Shown one piece after another: positions 34,306-42,952 of a stretch of 64,000 nt of DNA (its first letter is position 1; every line of letters starts with the position of its first letter). The position numbers were made by a program, and so were the translations under genes. The DNA comes from Gemmobacter denitrificans (lineage in GTDB: Bacteria > Pseudomonadota > Alphaproteobacteria > Rhodobacterales > Rhodobacteraceae). Below the pieces are notes generated by a model, which saw only the letters and a list, made by a program, of their open reading frames with translations, had not been told where the DNA came from and searched no databases. The DNA lies in assembly GCF_036964905.1 (NCBI RefSeq), contig NZ_JBALHR010000003.1, positions 372,001-436,000 on the forward strand, given 5' to 3'.

Positions 34306-35238
34306 TCAGTTGCCCTTGAACCCGGCGACCAGCTTTTCGACGGCCTTGATGTTGCGGGGGCCCGGCGTCGCCTCGACATATTCCAGCACGACGAAACGGT
34401 CGTTCTTCACGGCGTCGATCCCGGCAAAGGCTGGATTGCCCTTCATGAAGGCAATCTTCTGTTCGGCGGTCACGTCGCCGTAATTCACGATCACCACAAC
34501 CTGCGGATTGCGTTCCACCACTGGTTCCCAGCTGATTTCGGCCCAGCTTTTTTCCAGGTCGGCCATGATATTGGTGCCGCCTGCCGCCTCGATCAGCGCG
34601 GTGGGCATGGCATAGGCCCCGGCGGTGAAGGGCGCTTCCTCGCCACTGTCATAGACAAATACGCGCAGCGGGTTTGCGCGATCCACCCCCGCTGTCACTT
34701 CGGCCAGACGTGCCTGCCATCCCGCCACCAGACCTTCGGCGCGGTCTTCGACCCCGAAGATGCGCCCGAGGTTCAGAATGTCGGCATACATGTCATCCAT
34801 GCTGGATTTGGACTTGGGTCCGATATGGATGCAGCTTTCGGTCAGTTCATAGGTCTTGATGTCGAAAGCGGCCAGCGTTTCCGGCGTCACCTCGCCGCCG
34901 ACCTTCATCCCGTAGTTCCAGCCGGCAAAGAAGAAATCGGCTTCGGCACCAGCCAGGATCTCTTTTGTCGGGTATTTCGACGACAGTTCGGGAAGTTCGG
35001 CCACGCCGTCACGCATCTCCTCGTCCAGCGTTTTCCAGCCGGAAATGCCGGTATAGCCGACCATCCGGTCCCGCAGGCCCAGAACCAGCATCATTTCGGT
35101 CAGGTTCACGTCATTGGAAATGGCGCGGGCAGGGGCTGCATCAAAGGTCACCTCGCGGTCGCAGCTTTTCACGGTCACCGGGAAGGCGGCCGCAGCAGAG
35201 GCCGAGCAGAGAAGGGCAAGCAGGGAGAGGCGGATCAT
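34306..35238 (-). CDS. periplasmic binding protein, BtuF/FecB type
   Basis: A 310-residue class III binding protein. The signal peptide (LSLLALLCSASAAAA) is cleaved at about residue 18. The mature part has VTVKSCDREVTF, PARAISNDVNLTEMMLVLGL and FVVLEYVEATPGPRN, the bilobed metal-chelate-binding fold linked by a long helix. With the permease and ATPase on either side it forms an importer placed under a cobalamin riboswitch. Ligand is inferred from the riboswitch: cobalamin, a cobinamide-like precursor or another cobalt complex. Confidence 0.88.
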   Translation of the reverse strand: MIRLSLLALLCSASAAAAFPVTVKSCDREVTFDAAPARAISNDVNLTEMMLVLGLRDRMVGYTGISGWKTLDEEMRDGVAELPELSSKYPTKEILAGAEADFFFAGWNYGMKVGGEVTPETLAAFDIKTYELTESCIHIGPKSKSSMDDMYADILNLGRIFGVEDRAEGLVAGWQARLAEVTAGVDRANPLRVFVYDSGEEAPFTAGAYAMPTALIEAAGGTNIMADLEKSWAEISWEPVVERNPQVVVIVNYGDVTAEQKIAFMKGNPAFAGIDAVKNDRFVVLEYVEATPGPRNIKAVEKLVAGFKGN

Positions 35239-35253
35239 CTTGGGTCCTGAAGG

Positions 35254-36030
35254 TTAGAGATGGAAGGAAAAGCGCGGGCTGGGGCCGCTGCGGTCGATGC
35301 GCGCCTTCACCTGAAAGGCGTCGGCAAGGGTGGTTTCCGACAGCGCCAGATCAGGCGGACCATCGGCCAGAATGCGGCCATCGCGCAGGATCAGCACGCG
35401 TTCGGCAAATTCGGCGGCCAGTGTCAGATCATGCAGCGTGGCGATGACAGTCAGGCCAAGGCCTTTCAGCAGTGCCAGCAGTTCAAGCTGATGGCGGATA
35501 TCCAGGTGGTTGGTGGGTTCGTCCAGCACGATCACCCGTGGTTGCTGGGCCAGCGCGCGCGCCACCATGACCCGCTGGCGTTCCCCGCCCGAAAGCGTGC
35601 CGAACGGGCGGTCTGCCATGGCAGTCAGGTCCATGCGCAGGATCGCGGCTTCGATGATCGCGGCATCCTCGCCGCCGGGCGTGGCAAGGCCGGATCCCCA
35701 GCCCCGGCGATGGGGCAGGCGGCCAAGGGCCACGATCTGCCGCGCGGTCAGGGCAAAATCGGTAGGTTGTTCCTGCAGCACGGCCGCAAGGCTGCGCGCG
35801 GCATCCGTGGCGGACAGCGCCCAGATATCGCGCCCCATCAGCCGCACCGTGCCCCGGCGCGGGGCCTGATGACGGTAGATCAGCCGCAAGAGCGAGGATT
35901 TTCCGGCCCCGTTCGCACCGCAGACCGCCATGATCTGCCCCTGCGGCACGCTAAAGTTGATATCCGACAGGATGTCAGGCCGGCCCCTTGGCCCCCAGCA
36001 CACCCCCGACAGTTCGACCGCTGCGGTCAT
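35254..36030 (-). CDS. ABC ATPase, BtuD/FecE type
   Basis: A 258-residue ATPase: Walker A GANGAGKSS, Q-loop LQEQPTDFALTARQIVALGRLPH (in part), signature LSGGERQRVMVARAL, Walker B VIVLDEPTNHLD and switch LHDLTLA. This is the FecE/BtuD/HmuV type. The ATG at 36030 overlaps the DUF1636 stop (ATGA). An open extension upstream lies inside that gene and is not used. Confidence 0.93.
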   Translation of the reverse strand: MTAAVELSGVCWGPRGRPDILSDINFSVPQGQIMAVCGANGAGKSSLLRLIYRHQAPRRGTVRLMGRDIWALSATDAARSLAAVLQEQPTDFALTARQIVALGRLPHRRGWGSGLATPGGEDAAIIEAAILRMDLTAMADRPFGTLSGGERQRVMVARALAQQPRVIVLDEPTNHLDIRHQLELLALLKGLGLTVIATLHDLTLAAEFAERVLILRDGRILADGPPDLALSETTLADAFQVKARIDRSGPSPRFSFHL

Positions 36031-36479
36031 TGGATGGTGCCTTCGCGGGTCACGATCATCGCGGCGGGAATGCGGGCCAGAGTGTTGTCGCACAGGCGCG
36101 GCGGGCAATCCTTGCCGCCCATCCAGCCATCTTCGACAGCGGCATATAGCCGGGCAAATTCCACCAGATCGTCAATCGGCTGGTTCGGGTCGATGTCGCC
36201 GAACAGCCATGTCGCCTTGGCCGTGGCCCGCCAACCGACCACGCAGGGTTTGCCATGATCGGTCACACATCCGGCCAGGCAGGCAGTGCCCGACACTTCG
36301 AACGCCTCATCCAGCCCCGCCGTCGCAATGGCCGCGCGCAGCTTTTTCAAAAGCGCATGCCCCGGGGCGCAGGCCTGCCCCTGATGCTTGCAGGCCTTGC
36401 AGACCAGAATCTGATGCGGCGCGGTTTGCGCCACGGAATAAGGGGGTGCGGCCACGGGCCGCGGTTTGGAAAGGTCCAT
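36027..36479 (-). CDS. DUF1636 metal-binding protein of the cobalamin regulon
   Basis: A 150-residue protein of the DUF1636 family. HQILVCKACKHQGQACAPG and SGTACLAGCVTDHGKPCVVG supply six Cys plus His in a ferredoxin/thioredoxin-like arrangement, followed by ATAKATWLFGDIDP. Family genes are often found beside B12 or cobalt transport genes. Function is unknown; cobalt handling or a redox role has been suggested by context. Three in-frame ATGs lie within 12 bases (36491, 36482, 36479). GGAG is best spaced for 36479, so I took that one. It is first in the transcript after the riboswitch. Confidence 0.85.
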   Translation of the reverse strand: MDLSKPRPVAAPPYSVAQTAPHQILVCKACKHQGQACAPGHALLKKLRAAIATAGLDEAFEVSGTACLAGCVTDHGKPCVVGWRATAKATWLFGDIDPNQPIDDLVEFARLYAAVEDGWMGGKDCPPRLCDNTLARIPAAMIVTREGTIQ

Positions 36480-36525
36480 CATATGCTCCATCCGGGGCAC
36501 CCCGCCCGGGTCGGTTGATTGCTCT

Positions 36526-36708
36526 GATGGCAGGTCTCCTGACTCGCGGGTCGTGGCTTGCTCCACCTTCCCGGCCTTTGGGGCCAGTGGTTTCGGAGGT
36601 CGCTCACCGCTTACAGTTGCGGGGGCAGTCACGGATTTGGCGGCTGTTGCCTACACCACACCGTATTCCCTTTTCACCCGGCCGCGCTTGGTTTGGCCGG
36701 GAACCATC
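36526..36708 (-). promoter_or_regulatory. cobalamin riboswitch
   Basis: On the minus strand the leader shows the class landmarks in order. They are a closing stem GATGG pairing with CCATC at the two ends, GTGAAAAGGGAA, the core GACTGCCCCCGCAACTGTA, a CCGGGAAGG segment and the B12 box AGTCAGGAGACCTGCC at 36529-36544. It ends 46 bases upstream of the DUF1636 start. Binding of adenosylcobalamin normally shuts expression off, so the DUF1636-ATPase-binding protein-permease operon should be repressed when B12 is ample. Confidence 0.95.
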
Positions 36709-36764
36709 GGTGCCGACAATCGCCGGTGCGGGGATTTCCGTCAAGCCATGATCACGACGCAGGA

Positions 36765-37751
36765 TCAGGCGGGGGCGACCTCGGCGCATATCAGCCGGGC
36801 GACATCAAGCATGCGGTTGGAAAAGCCCCATTCATTGTCGTACCAGCCAAAGACCCGCAGCATCCCGCCCCGGGTGACCCGGGTTTCGGGGCAGGCCATG
36901 ACGATGCTTTCGGGCCTTGCGCGCAGGTCGGATGAGACAAGCGGCAGGTCGGTCGCGCCGATCACCCCGCCCGCCGTGCGGAACACTGTATTTACCGCTG
37001 CCGCATCTGTCGGGCGTTCGGTCATCACGCAAAGATCAACGGCCGAAACGCTGGCCGTGGGCACCCGCACGGCGCTGCCCTCCAGCCGACCGGCAAGTTC
37101 GGGCAAGACCCGGTCCACCAGCCGCTGCGCCGAGGTGGTCGTGGGCACCATGGACAGCGCGGCGGCGCGTGACCGGGCGAAATCGGCGGCCGGGGCGTCT
37201 ACCGTGGGCTGGCTGCCGGTATAGCAATGGATGGTGGTCATCGATCCGGTCACGATGCCCCAGTGCTGATGGATCAGTCGCGCCAGCGGGGCCAGCGCAT
37301 TGGTGGTGCAGGAGGCATTGGACACGATCCGCTGCCCGGCAAGCTGGGTTTCATTCGCGCCCAGAACCAGCGTCAGATCTGCGGCAGCCGAAGGGCCCGA
37401 GATCAGCACCCGCCGGGCCCCGGCCTGCAACCCGCGTTCGGCCACGGCCCGGGCGTCGGCCCGGCCAGTACATTCCATCACCAGATCGACGCCGCGCAGG
37501 TCCAGCCCCGAAATATCGGGCGTGCGATGCAGCGGAATGGCCGTGCCATTCACCACCAGCGCACCGGGTTCGAGCGTCACAAGGCCCGGAAACGGGCCAA
37601 AGACACTGTCATACTGGAACAGATAGGCGCACATTTCCGCAGCGGCGATGTCATTGATCCCCGCAATACTCAGATCCGGCGCAGCCCCACCCGCCCAGGC
37701 CCGCAGGACAGAACGTCCGATCCGACCAAAGCCGTTGATGAAGACCTGCAT
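36765..37751 (-). CDS. gap: glyceraldehyde-3-phosphate dehydrogenase family protein
   Basis: A 328-residue NAD-dependent GAPDH-family enzyme. The Rossmann start FINGFGRIGR, the catalytic Cys in SNASCTTNALAPL, the catalytic-base His in MTTIHCYTGSQP, and the C-terminal WYDNEWGFSNRM are all present. GANE and SVFGPFPG fit either GAPDH or erythrose-4-phosphate dehydrogenase, though GAPDH is more likely. It is a stand-alone gene, not beside pgk or tkt, so possibly a second paralogue. ATG 37751 starts the conserved strand; 20 additional upstream codons are open. Confidence 0.92.
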   Translation of the reverse strand: MQVFINGFGRIGRSVLRAWAGGAAPDLSIAGINDIAAAEMCAYLFQYDSVFGPFPGLVTLEPGALVVNGTAIPLHRTPDISGLDLRGVDLVMECTGRADARAVAERGLQAGARRVLISGPSAAADLTLVLGANETQLAGQRIVSNASCTTNALAPLARLIHQHWGIVTGSMTTIHCYTGSQPTVDAPAADFARSRAAALSMVPTTTSAQRLVDRVLPELAGRLEGSAVRVPTASVSAVDLCVMTERPTDAAAVNTVFRTAGGVIGATDLPLVSSDLRARPESIVMACPETRVTRGGMLRVFGWYDNEWGFSNRMLDVARLICAEVAPA

Positions 37752-37858
37752 CGCTCTGCCCCCGGTTGCCATGATCGCCGAAGTCTGACCACGCCCCGGC
37801 GGCAGTTGCAACCGGGGAATTTGATCACGTTTTGTGACGGTCGGGCTGCGGGCGCGTT

Positions 37859-39133
37859 TCAGGCCAGAAGGATATCGGCGTGGGTCAGCACCGCCCCATC
37901 CTGCAGATCGGCGATCAGGATGGCCTCTTTCGCGCCATTGCCATCTGCATCAAACCACAGCGTGCTGTCGCTTGTGCGGAACAGGAACAGGTCGGTCGCA
38001 TAGGCGGCCTCGACATTGGTGCCGCTGCGGAAATACTGCGACGCCAGCGTGCCTGCCGCCATGCCCGACAGGCCAAAGCCCGCGCGGATCAATTGGATCG
38101 CATCATTGTTGCCGCTGGACGCCCCGAAATCGGTGATGCTGTCGCCGCCTTCGGCCTTGCGGGAAAAGACGAACACGTCATTGCCGTCGCCCCCGGTCAG
38201 CGTGTCAGTGCCGCGCCCGCCGGTCAGCGTGTCATTGCCATCTTCCCCTTCCAGCCGATCTGCCCCAATCCCGCCTTCGATCCGGTTGGCCCCGGCATCG
38301 CCGCGCAGCCAGTCGGCACCTTTGCCGCCGATCAGGTTCTCGAACCCGGTCAGATCATCATCGGCGGCTTCGCCAGCCCATTCGAAACCATCATCGAGTG
38401 CCACGGCGACACCGGCTGTATCGGCCTGATAGCTGGCAGTATCTGTGTCGGCCCCACCCTTTGCGCTGTAGCTGCCGGTGCCCAGCAGCAGCCTGTCATT
38501 GCCCGCGCCAAGGTCGATGCTGCCCTCGATGCTGCCTGTGCGGCTGTCCAGAAGATCATCGCCATCGGCCAGCCGGATGGCGCCTTCGATCTGCCCACGG
38601 TTCACGATGCGGCTGTCAGCCTCGGCCCCGGTGCCGTTGACGATACGGATCGCATCGCCCGGGCTTGTGATCGTGCCGGTATTGGTCAGCACCAGCCCGG
38701 CAGGGCCGCTGCGTTCCACCCCGATCTGATCGCCGCTGATGGTGCCGCTGTTGGACAGGCGCGCCACCGGCCCTGCCGCGCCCGCCAGCGCAATGCCGGT
38801 ATCGCCCGCTTCGATCATACCTGCCGTGCGGATCACTGCGCCGCGCCCGTTCAATGCGATGCCGGTGTCATCAGCGGTGATAAGCGCGCTGGAGGTCAGG
38901 GTCACGCGATGCCCGGTGGACTGGCCCGCAGCCCCACCCAGCGAAATTGCGGTGCCACCTGCCAACTGCCCGGCGAGCGTGATCCAATGTCCGCCGCCGT
39001 TGCCGCGTATAGTAGCCCCGCCATTGGATGAAACCACAAGCCCCAAGGTTCCGATCCATGCATCCTGGCCATTGCCCAGGGCAATCACCGTTCCGGTGTC
39101 CATCCAGCTGTAATTCACGACGACCGAAGGCAT
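37859..39133 (-). CDS. RTX-type calcium-binding protein
   Basis: A 424-residue probable secreted protein. Residues 30-210 are short repeats of the kind ISGDQIGVERSG, ITSPGDAIRIVNGTG and ITADDTGIALNGRG, suggesting a right-handed beta-helix. From about 225 there are glycine/aspartate nonapeptides (LDLGAGNDRL-like, GGIGADRLEGEDGNDTLTGG) that bind calcium in a parallel beta-roll. The C-terminal about 80 residues (DAIQLIRAGFG to HADILLA) resemble type I secretion-linked RTX ends. There is no signal peptide, consistent with type I export. No type I exporter is in the window. AGGTGAG precedes ATG 39133. Confidence 0.85.
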   Translation of the reverse strand: MPSVVVNYSWMDTGTVIALGNGQDAWIGTLGLVVSSNGGATIRGNGGGHWITLAGQLAGGTAISLGGAAGQSTGHRVTLTSSALITADDTGIALNGRGAVIRTAGMIEAGDTGIALAGAAGPVARLSNSGTISGDQIGVERSGPAGLVLTNTGTITSPGDAIRIVNGTGAEADSRIVNRGQIEGAIRLADGDDLLDSRTGSIEGSIDLGAGNDRLLLGTGSYSAKGGADTDTASYQADTAGVAVALDDGFEWAGEAADDDLTGFENLIGGKGADWLRGDAGANRIEGGIGADRLEGEDGNDTLTGGRGTDTLTGGDGNDVFVFSRKAEGGDSITDFGASSGNNDAIQLIRAGFGLSGMAAGTLASQYFRSGTNVEAAYATDLFLFRTSDSTLWFDADGNGAKEAILIADLQDGAVLTHADILLA

Positions 39134-39229
39134 GTTCTCACCTGCAAATTGATTGAACTCTGGCGCGCGATTTGCGCCCGCGCTGCATAACATTTCCCTT
39201 CCGCCCGGGAAAGCGGTCATGGCACCCGG

Positions 39230-40288
39230 TCAAAGCGCAATCAGGTGATTGTCCCATGCCACAGGTGCCGCTTGCGCGGGGATCAATCGGTCCGACAGGG
39301 TTGAAAGCCCGCCATTGCCATCGGTCACCAGAAAACCGTCCGGGCTTGCGGCCACACCGCAGACATCGGCGCGGCGATGGGTGGCGATGAAGCGGCCATC
39401 GCTGCCAAAGACCTGCAATGCGCCGCCCCGGGGCGATGTGATGGCAAGGGCTTGCAGCGCCGGGCTATAGGCCACCGATCCGGCATAGCCCTGCATCACA
39501 TAGCCCTCGGTTTCGGGGGCGGGCAGGAGGATGGGGGCGCTGCCGGGGGTCCACAGGCCCAGAAGCGGCACGGTTTCAGCGGGATCGCCTTCCCATTGCA
39601 GGGCAAAGGCCACCCGACCATCGGGCAGCATTGCCAGATGCCGGATGGAGTTCTGCGGCAGATCGGCAATTCCGGCATGGTCGATGATCCGGCCATCCGG
39701 GGCAATCCGCACCAGCGAAGGCTGCATCCGGTCGAGGTTCAGCTTGGTCCGGTCTGTCGGGTCGGTCTGGATGCCGCCATTGGCGACGATCAGGTCATCA
39801 GACAGGGGCAGGCGCTTCACATCATGCGGGCCGATCCCGCCAGTGGACCATTCGCCGATCCGGGCATAGCTGCGCGTGGCATCCCAAAGACCAAGGCGAC
39901 CTTCAGAGCTTTCAGCCACCACTTCGGATGTATACAGCACTGATCCATCAGCAGAATACGCGCCATGGCCATTGAACTGTCGCCCATCGGGCGGGGTAAG
40001 GCGTGCCACTTCACGCCCGGCCCGGCAATCGATCACCAGTGCGAAGGTGCCGGGGCGGCGGGCAAAGGCCACCGCCTCGGGGCGTTCGGGGTGGGCGGTT
40101 GCGGCGTGGCCGCGCGCGGGCAGGGGCAGGGCGAAAAGGATGTCGCCTGCCGCAGACAGACCATGCAGCCGGTGGCTTCCGTCGGGCAGGGCGGCGGCGG
40201 CGAGCCAGGCAGGGCTGCCCACATCGGCCCAGACGGGGCGGGGCGCGGCGCTGGCCAGCATGGCGGCCAGAAATGTGCGGCGGCGCAT
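39230..40288 (-). CDS. DUF1513 family periplasmic protein
   Basis: A 352-residue beta-propeller-like protein of DUF1513. The N terminus MRRRTFLAAMLASAAPRPVWA is a twin-arginine-like or Sec signal. The body holds repeated strands such as FNGHGAYSADGSVLYTSE, IGPHDVKRLPLSDDLIVANGG and NSIRHLAMLPDGRVAFALQ. DUF1513 is regularly the last gene of imelysin/di-heme oxidoreductase iron-uptake operons, as here. It is 5 bases after the imelysin gene. Its molecular role is not known. Confidence 0.87.
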   Translation of the reverse strand: MRRRTFLAAMLASAAPRPVWADVGSPAWLAAAALPDGSHRLHGLSAAGDILFALPLPARGHAATAHPERPEAVAFARRPGTFALVIDCRAGREVARLTPPDGRQFNGHGAYSADGSVLYTSEVVAESSEGRLGLWDATRSYARIGEWSTGGIGPHDVKRLPLSDDLIVANGGIQTDPTDRTKLNLDRMQPSLVRIAPDGRIIDHAGIADLPQNSIRHLAMLPDGRVAFALQWEGDPAETVPLLGLWTPGSAPILLPAPETEGYVMQGYAGSVAYSPALQALAITSPRGGALQVFGSDGRFIATHRRADVCGVAASPDGFLVTDGNGGLSTLSDRLIPAQAAPVAWDNHLIAL

Positions 40289-40293
40289 GGCCC

Positions 40294-41271
40294 TTAATCC
40301 CCGTCAGCGGCGTTGAAGCCGATCCCGACGCCAAGGGCGGGGCCGATTTCCGCCAGCGCCGCATCGCGGATGGCGCGGATCTGCTGGGCAAGGATATCGG
40401 CCTTCAGCCAGCCCTGCGGCTCGGCCACGCCTTGCAAGGCAGGGTCCTGCATCCGGTCGATCTGTTGCAGCGCCGTGGCAAAACCGGCATCGCTGCGCGG
40501 CAGATCCGCATGCAGCGTATGGGCCAGATCGCGCAACGCCATCAGCGAGAGGGCGATGTTGCGCAGGCTACGTCCGCTGACGCGCGCTTCGGCACGTTCG
40601 GAGCGCGGCTTGTCAAAACTGCCCAATGGGCGGCCAAGGCGCTGATCGGCGTTGAACTCCAGCCCGGTGATCAGCGTGGTGAACAGGGCTTGCCGCGTCT
40701 CGGCTTCGGTCAGGTAGCGCAGGCCGGGGCCGGGGTGCAGCAGGCTGTCCGCAAAGCCGTTCTCCCAGCCCGCCTGCACCGCCTGTGCCGTGGCGGCCAG
40801 ATCATCGGCGGTAGCATGGATCAGCGCGCAAGGATAATCGCCTGTCCAAGCCTCGGTCGGCCACAGCAGCCGTTCCAGAGCGAAAAGACCGCGCAGCGCC
40901 ACCGATTGCCGGGCAAAGTTTTCAGGGGTCAGCACGGCCGGATCGGCCTTGGCCAGCAGGGCCCGCTGTTGCTTGGCCCCGATCCCCTTTGGGTCAGGCC
41001 AGAAGGCGATGGCAAGCGCGCGGCCCTCTTCCTCGACCGGGCCAAGCCGCAGATGGGCCACGCCAAGCCAGGCGTCAAAGGCATCATGCCAGAGCGGGCG
41101 CAAATCATCCGGCACACAACTTTCACTGGCGGCCAGCGCAGCCGTTGCCTCGGTCAGCCGCGCATGGCCGGGCAGGACATGGTCGCGGATTGCCTCGGCC
41201 ACATCGGCGCGGGCCGGTATCGCCAGGGCAAGGGGCAGCGCAAGGGCGAGCAAAAGTGGCAGGCGCATCAT
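40294..41271 (-). CDS. imelysin family iron-regulated periplasmic protein
   Basis: A 325-residue imelysin-domain protein. A signal peptide (LPLLLALALPLALAIPARA) is followed by a helical domain containing WHDAFDAWLGVAHLRLGP, RGLFALERLLWP and LITGLEFNADQRLGRPLG, matching the IrpA/ICMP fold. Such proteins are outer-periplasmic, iron-repressed and thought to bind iron or peptides. The start at 41271 overlaps the oxidoreductase stop (ATGA). Most related operons carry two imelysin genes; only one is present here. Confidence 0.88.
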   Translation of the reverse strand: MMRLPLLLALALPLALAIPARADVAEAIRDHVLPGHARLTEATAALAASESCVPDDLRPLWHDAFDAWLGVAHLRLGPVEEEGRALAIAFWPDPKGIGAKQQRALLAKADPAVLTPENFARQSVALRGLFALERLLWPTEAWTGDYPCALIHATADDLAATAQAVQAGWENGFADSLLHPGPGLRYLTEAETRQALFTTLITGLEFNADQRLGRPLGSFDKPRSERAEARVSGRSLRNIALSLMALRDLAHTLHADLPRSDAGFATALQQIDRMQDPALQGVAEPQGWLKADILAQQIRAIRDAALAEIGPALGVGIGFNAADGD

Positions 41272-42776
41272 AGGCTTTCCAGAAAGGCGATCAGGGCTTC
41301 GCGGTCGGCTGTGGGCAGGGCCACCACGGCATCGCGGGCGGATTGCGCTTCGCCGCCATGCCAAAGCACGGCTTCCAGCAGGCTGCGCGCCCGCCCATCA
41401 TGCAGAAACTGACTGTGGCCAGACACTTGCGCCGTCAGGCCGATCCCCCAAAGCGGGGCTGTGCGCCATTCCTGCCCGGTCGCGCGGCCTTCGGGCCGGT
41501 GATCGGCCAGCCCTTCGCCCATGTCATGCAGCAAAAGGTCGGTATAGGGCCAGATCAACTGAAAGCTCTGTTCCGGTTGGTCTTTCAGGCGATGGGTGAC
41601 GAATTTCGGCACATGGCAGGTGGCGCATTGCGCCTGGTGAAACACCGCCTTGCCGCGCAATACCTGCGGATCATCCGTCTTGCGCCGTTCGGGCACGGCC
41701 AGATTGCGGGAATAGAACGTCACCAGATCAAGGCTTTGGCCATCGACCTCCAGCCCGTCACGGATGCCCGGCTCTTGCCCGTGAATGGCGGTCTGGCACT
41801 GGGTCTGGGCCGGGGTGCATTCCCCGGCAGGAGACGGATGCAACGGGTTTGACAGGCCCATATCACCGGAAAAAGCCCCCGCCGATTGTTCCTTCACGGT
41901 GGGGTTGCCCGCCTTGTGACCAAAGCGGCCCAGCATCGGCACGCCGAATTCGATGCTTGGCACGATATTGGGGCGGCCGGAAATGCCATCGCCATCGCCA
42001 TCATCGGGATCGGCATGGGCAAGGATATCGGCTGCCGGGATCGCTTCCAGCAGACCCAGCCCGATCATCTGCGGGGCCACGCGGGGCGAAAGCTGGATAT
42101 CGGGATGCAGCGGGGCGGCGGCATCTGCCACCGCGTAGGTGGGGCGGCGCAGGTAGACCTGCAGCCTGTCAGACAGGGTGACGGGTTCTTCAGCATAGCT
42201 GATGGCCATGCGGCCTTCGGGCCGATGACCGGGGGCTGAGAAATCCTGCAACTGGCCGCCGAAATTCGGATCGGGGCGCGTGGCCAGCCAATCGGCAATG
42301 CCTTCGGGCGAGGGGCCGCCTGGGATCGACAGGCGCAGGAACATCGACACAGCGGTATCTTCAGGGCCTTCGGGCACATGGCCGCGCCCATCCTTCAGGT
42401 GGCAATCCTGACAGGCGCGGGCATTGTAAAGCGGGCCAAGACCGTCCGACGCCCGGGTCGAGGCAGGCGCTGCCACCCATGTCTTGCGAAACAGGCCATT
42501 GCCCAGCTTGAAATCCATTTCGCGTTCGAACGGCATATTGGCCGAGGATTTGGAAAAGGCATCGGCGGTGGGGATCAGCCGCACCGTGGCCGCACCGGCG
42601 GGTTTGGCTTCAAACGTCTCGGGCGCGGTGAAATCGGCGGGCGGCGCGGTCACCGCGGTGATCCGGGCCGTTTCTTCGGCGCTGCGCGGGATGACAGGCA
42701 GGTGCCGGTCGTCCAGTGTCTGGGCCATGGCGGGGGCTGCGAGCCAAAGCGCAGCAAGGGCGAGGCGGAGGGTCAT
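41268..42776 (-). CDS. di-heme oxidoreductase (DHOR) family protein
   Basis: A 502-residue periplasmic cytochrome-c-peroxidase-related protein. After a signal peptide (LRLALAALWLAAPAMA), two heme c sites are visible: CQDCH at about residue 135 and CATCH at about 390. The downstream GKAVFHQAQCATCHVPKF and LLHDMGEGLADHRPEG segments are typical of the so-called thiol oxidoreductase/DHOR group. GGAAAG precedes ATG 42776. It is the first gene of the imelysin operon, suggesting ferric or organic-iron redox handling outside the cytoplasm, an inference from gene order. Confidence 0.9.
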   Translation of the reverse strand: MTLRLALAALWLAAPAMAQTLDDRHLPVIPRSAEETARITAVTAPPADFTAPETFEAKPAGAATVRLIPTADAFSKSSANMPFEREMDFKLGNGLFRKTWVAAPASTRASDGLGPLYNARACQDCHLKDGRGHVPEGPEDTAVSMFLRLSIPGGPSPEGIADWLATRPDPNFGGQLQDFSAPGHRPEGRMAISYAEEPVTLSDRLQVYLRRPTYAVADAAAPLHPDIQLSPRVAPQMIGLGLLEAIPAADILAHADPDDGDGDGISGRPNIVPSIEFGVPMLGRFGHKAGNPTVKEQSAGAFSGDMGLSNPLHPSPAGECTPAQTQCQTAIHGQEPGIRDGLEVDGQSLDLVTFYSRNLAVPERRKTDDPQVLRGKAVFHQAQCATCHVPKFVTHRLKDQPEQSFQLIWPYTDLLLHDMGEGLADHRPEGRATGQEWRTAPLWGIGLTAQVSGHSQFLHDGRARSLLEAVLWHGGEAQSARDAVVALPTADREALIAFLESL

Positions 42777-42814
42777 GGTCTTTCCGATACGGCGGGCCAA
42801 GATGGCAGGCGCGG

Positions 42815-42837
42815 TTTCCGAGTAATATTATCGGAAA
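42815..42837 (-). promoter_or_regulatory. palindromic operator upstream of the DHOR-imelysin operon
   Basis: TTTCCGA and TCGGAAA are inverted around the AT core GTAATATTA, ending 38 bases upstream of the di-heme oxidoreductase start, with the core TAATATTA itself palindromic. Shape, AT core and position fit a site for an iron regulator (Fur/Mur, Irr or RirA/IscR type). Which one cannot be said. Confidence 0.5.
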
Positions 42838-42893
42838 TTCCCGCATCCGGCGCAATGGGGCAAGATTGCCGCAGGCGGGCAAAGGGGGATGCG

Positions 42894-42918
42894 AAAGGGG
42901 GGCGCATTGGCGCCCCCC
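42894..42918 (-). terminator. terminator of the tct operon
   Basis: GGGGGGCGC and GCGCCCCCC form a perfect 9-bp stem around ATTG, 35 bases after the tctA stop; on the minus strand it is followed by a short TTT. It separates the transporter operon from the DHOR operon. Confidence 0.6.
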
Positions 42919-42952
42919 CTTGTTGCTGCCCCGGCACGGGAAAGCGCTGCGA

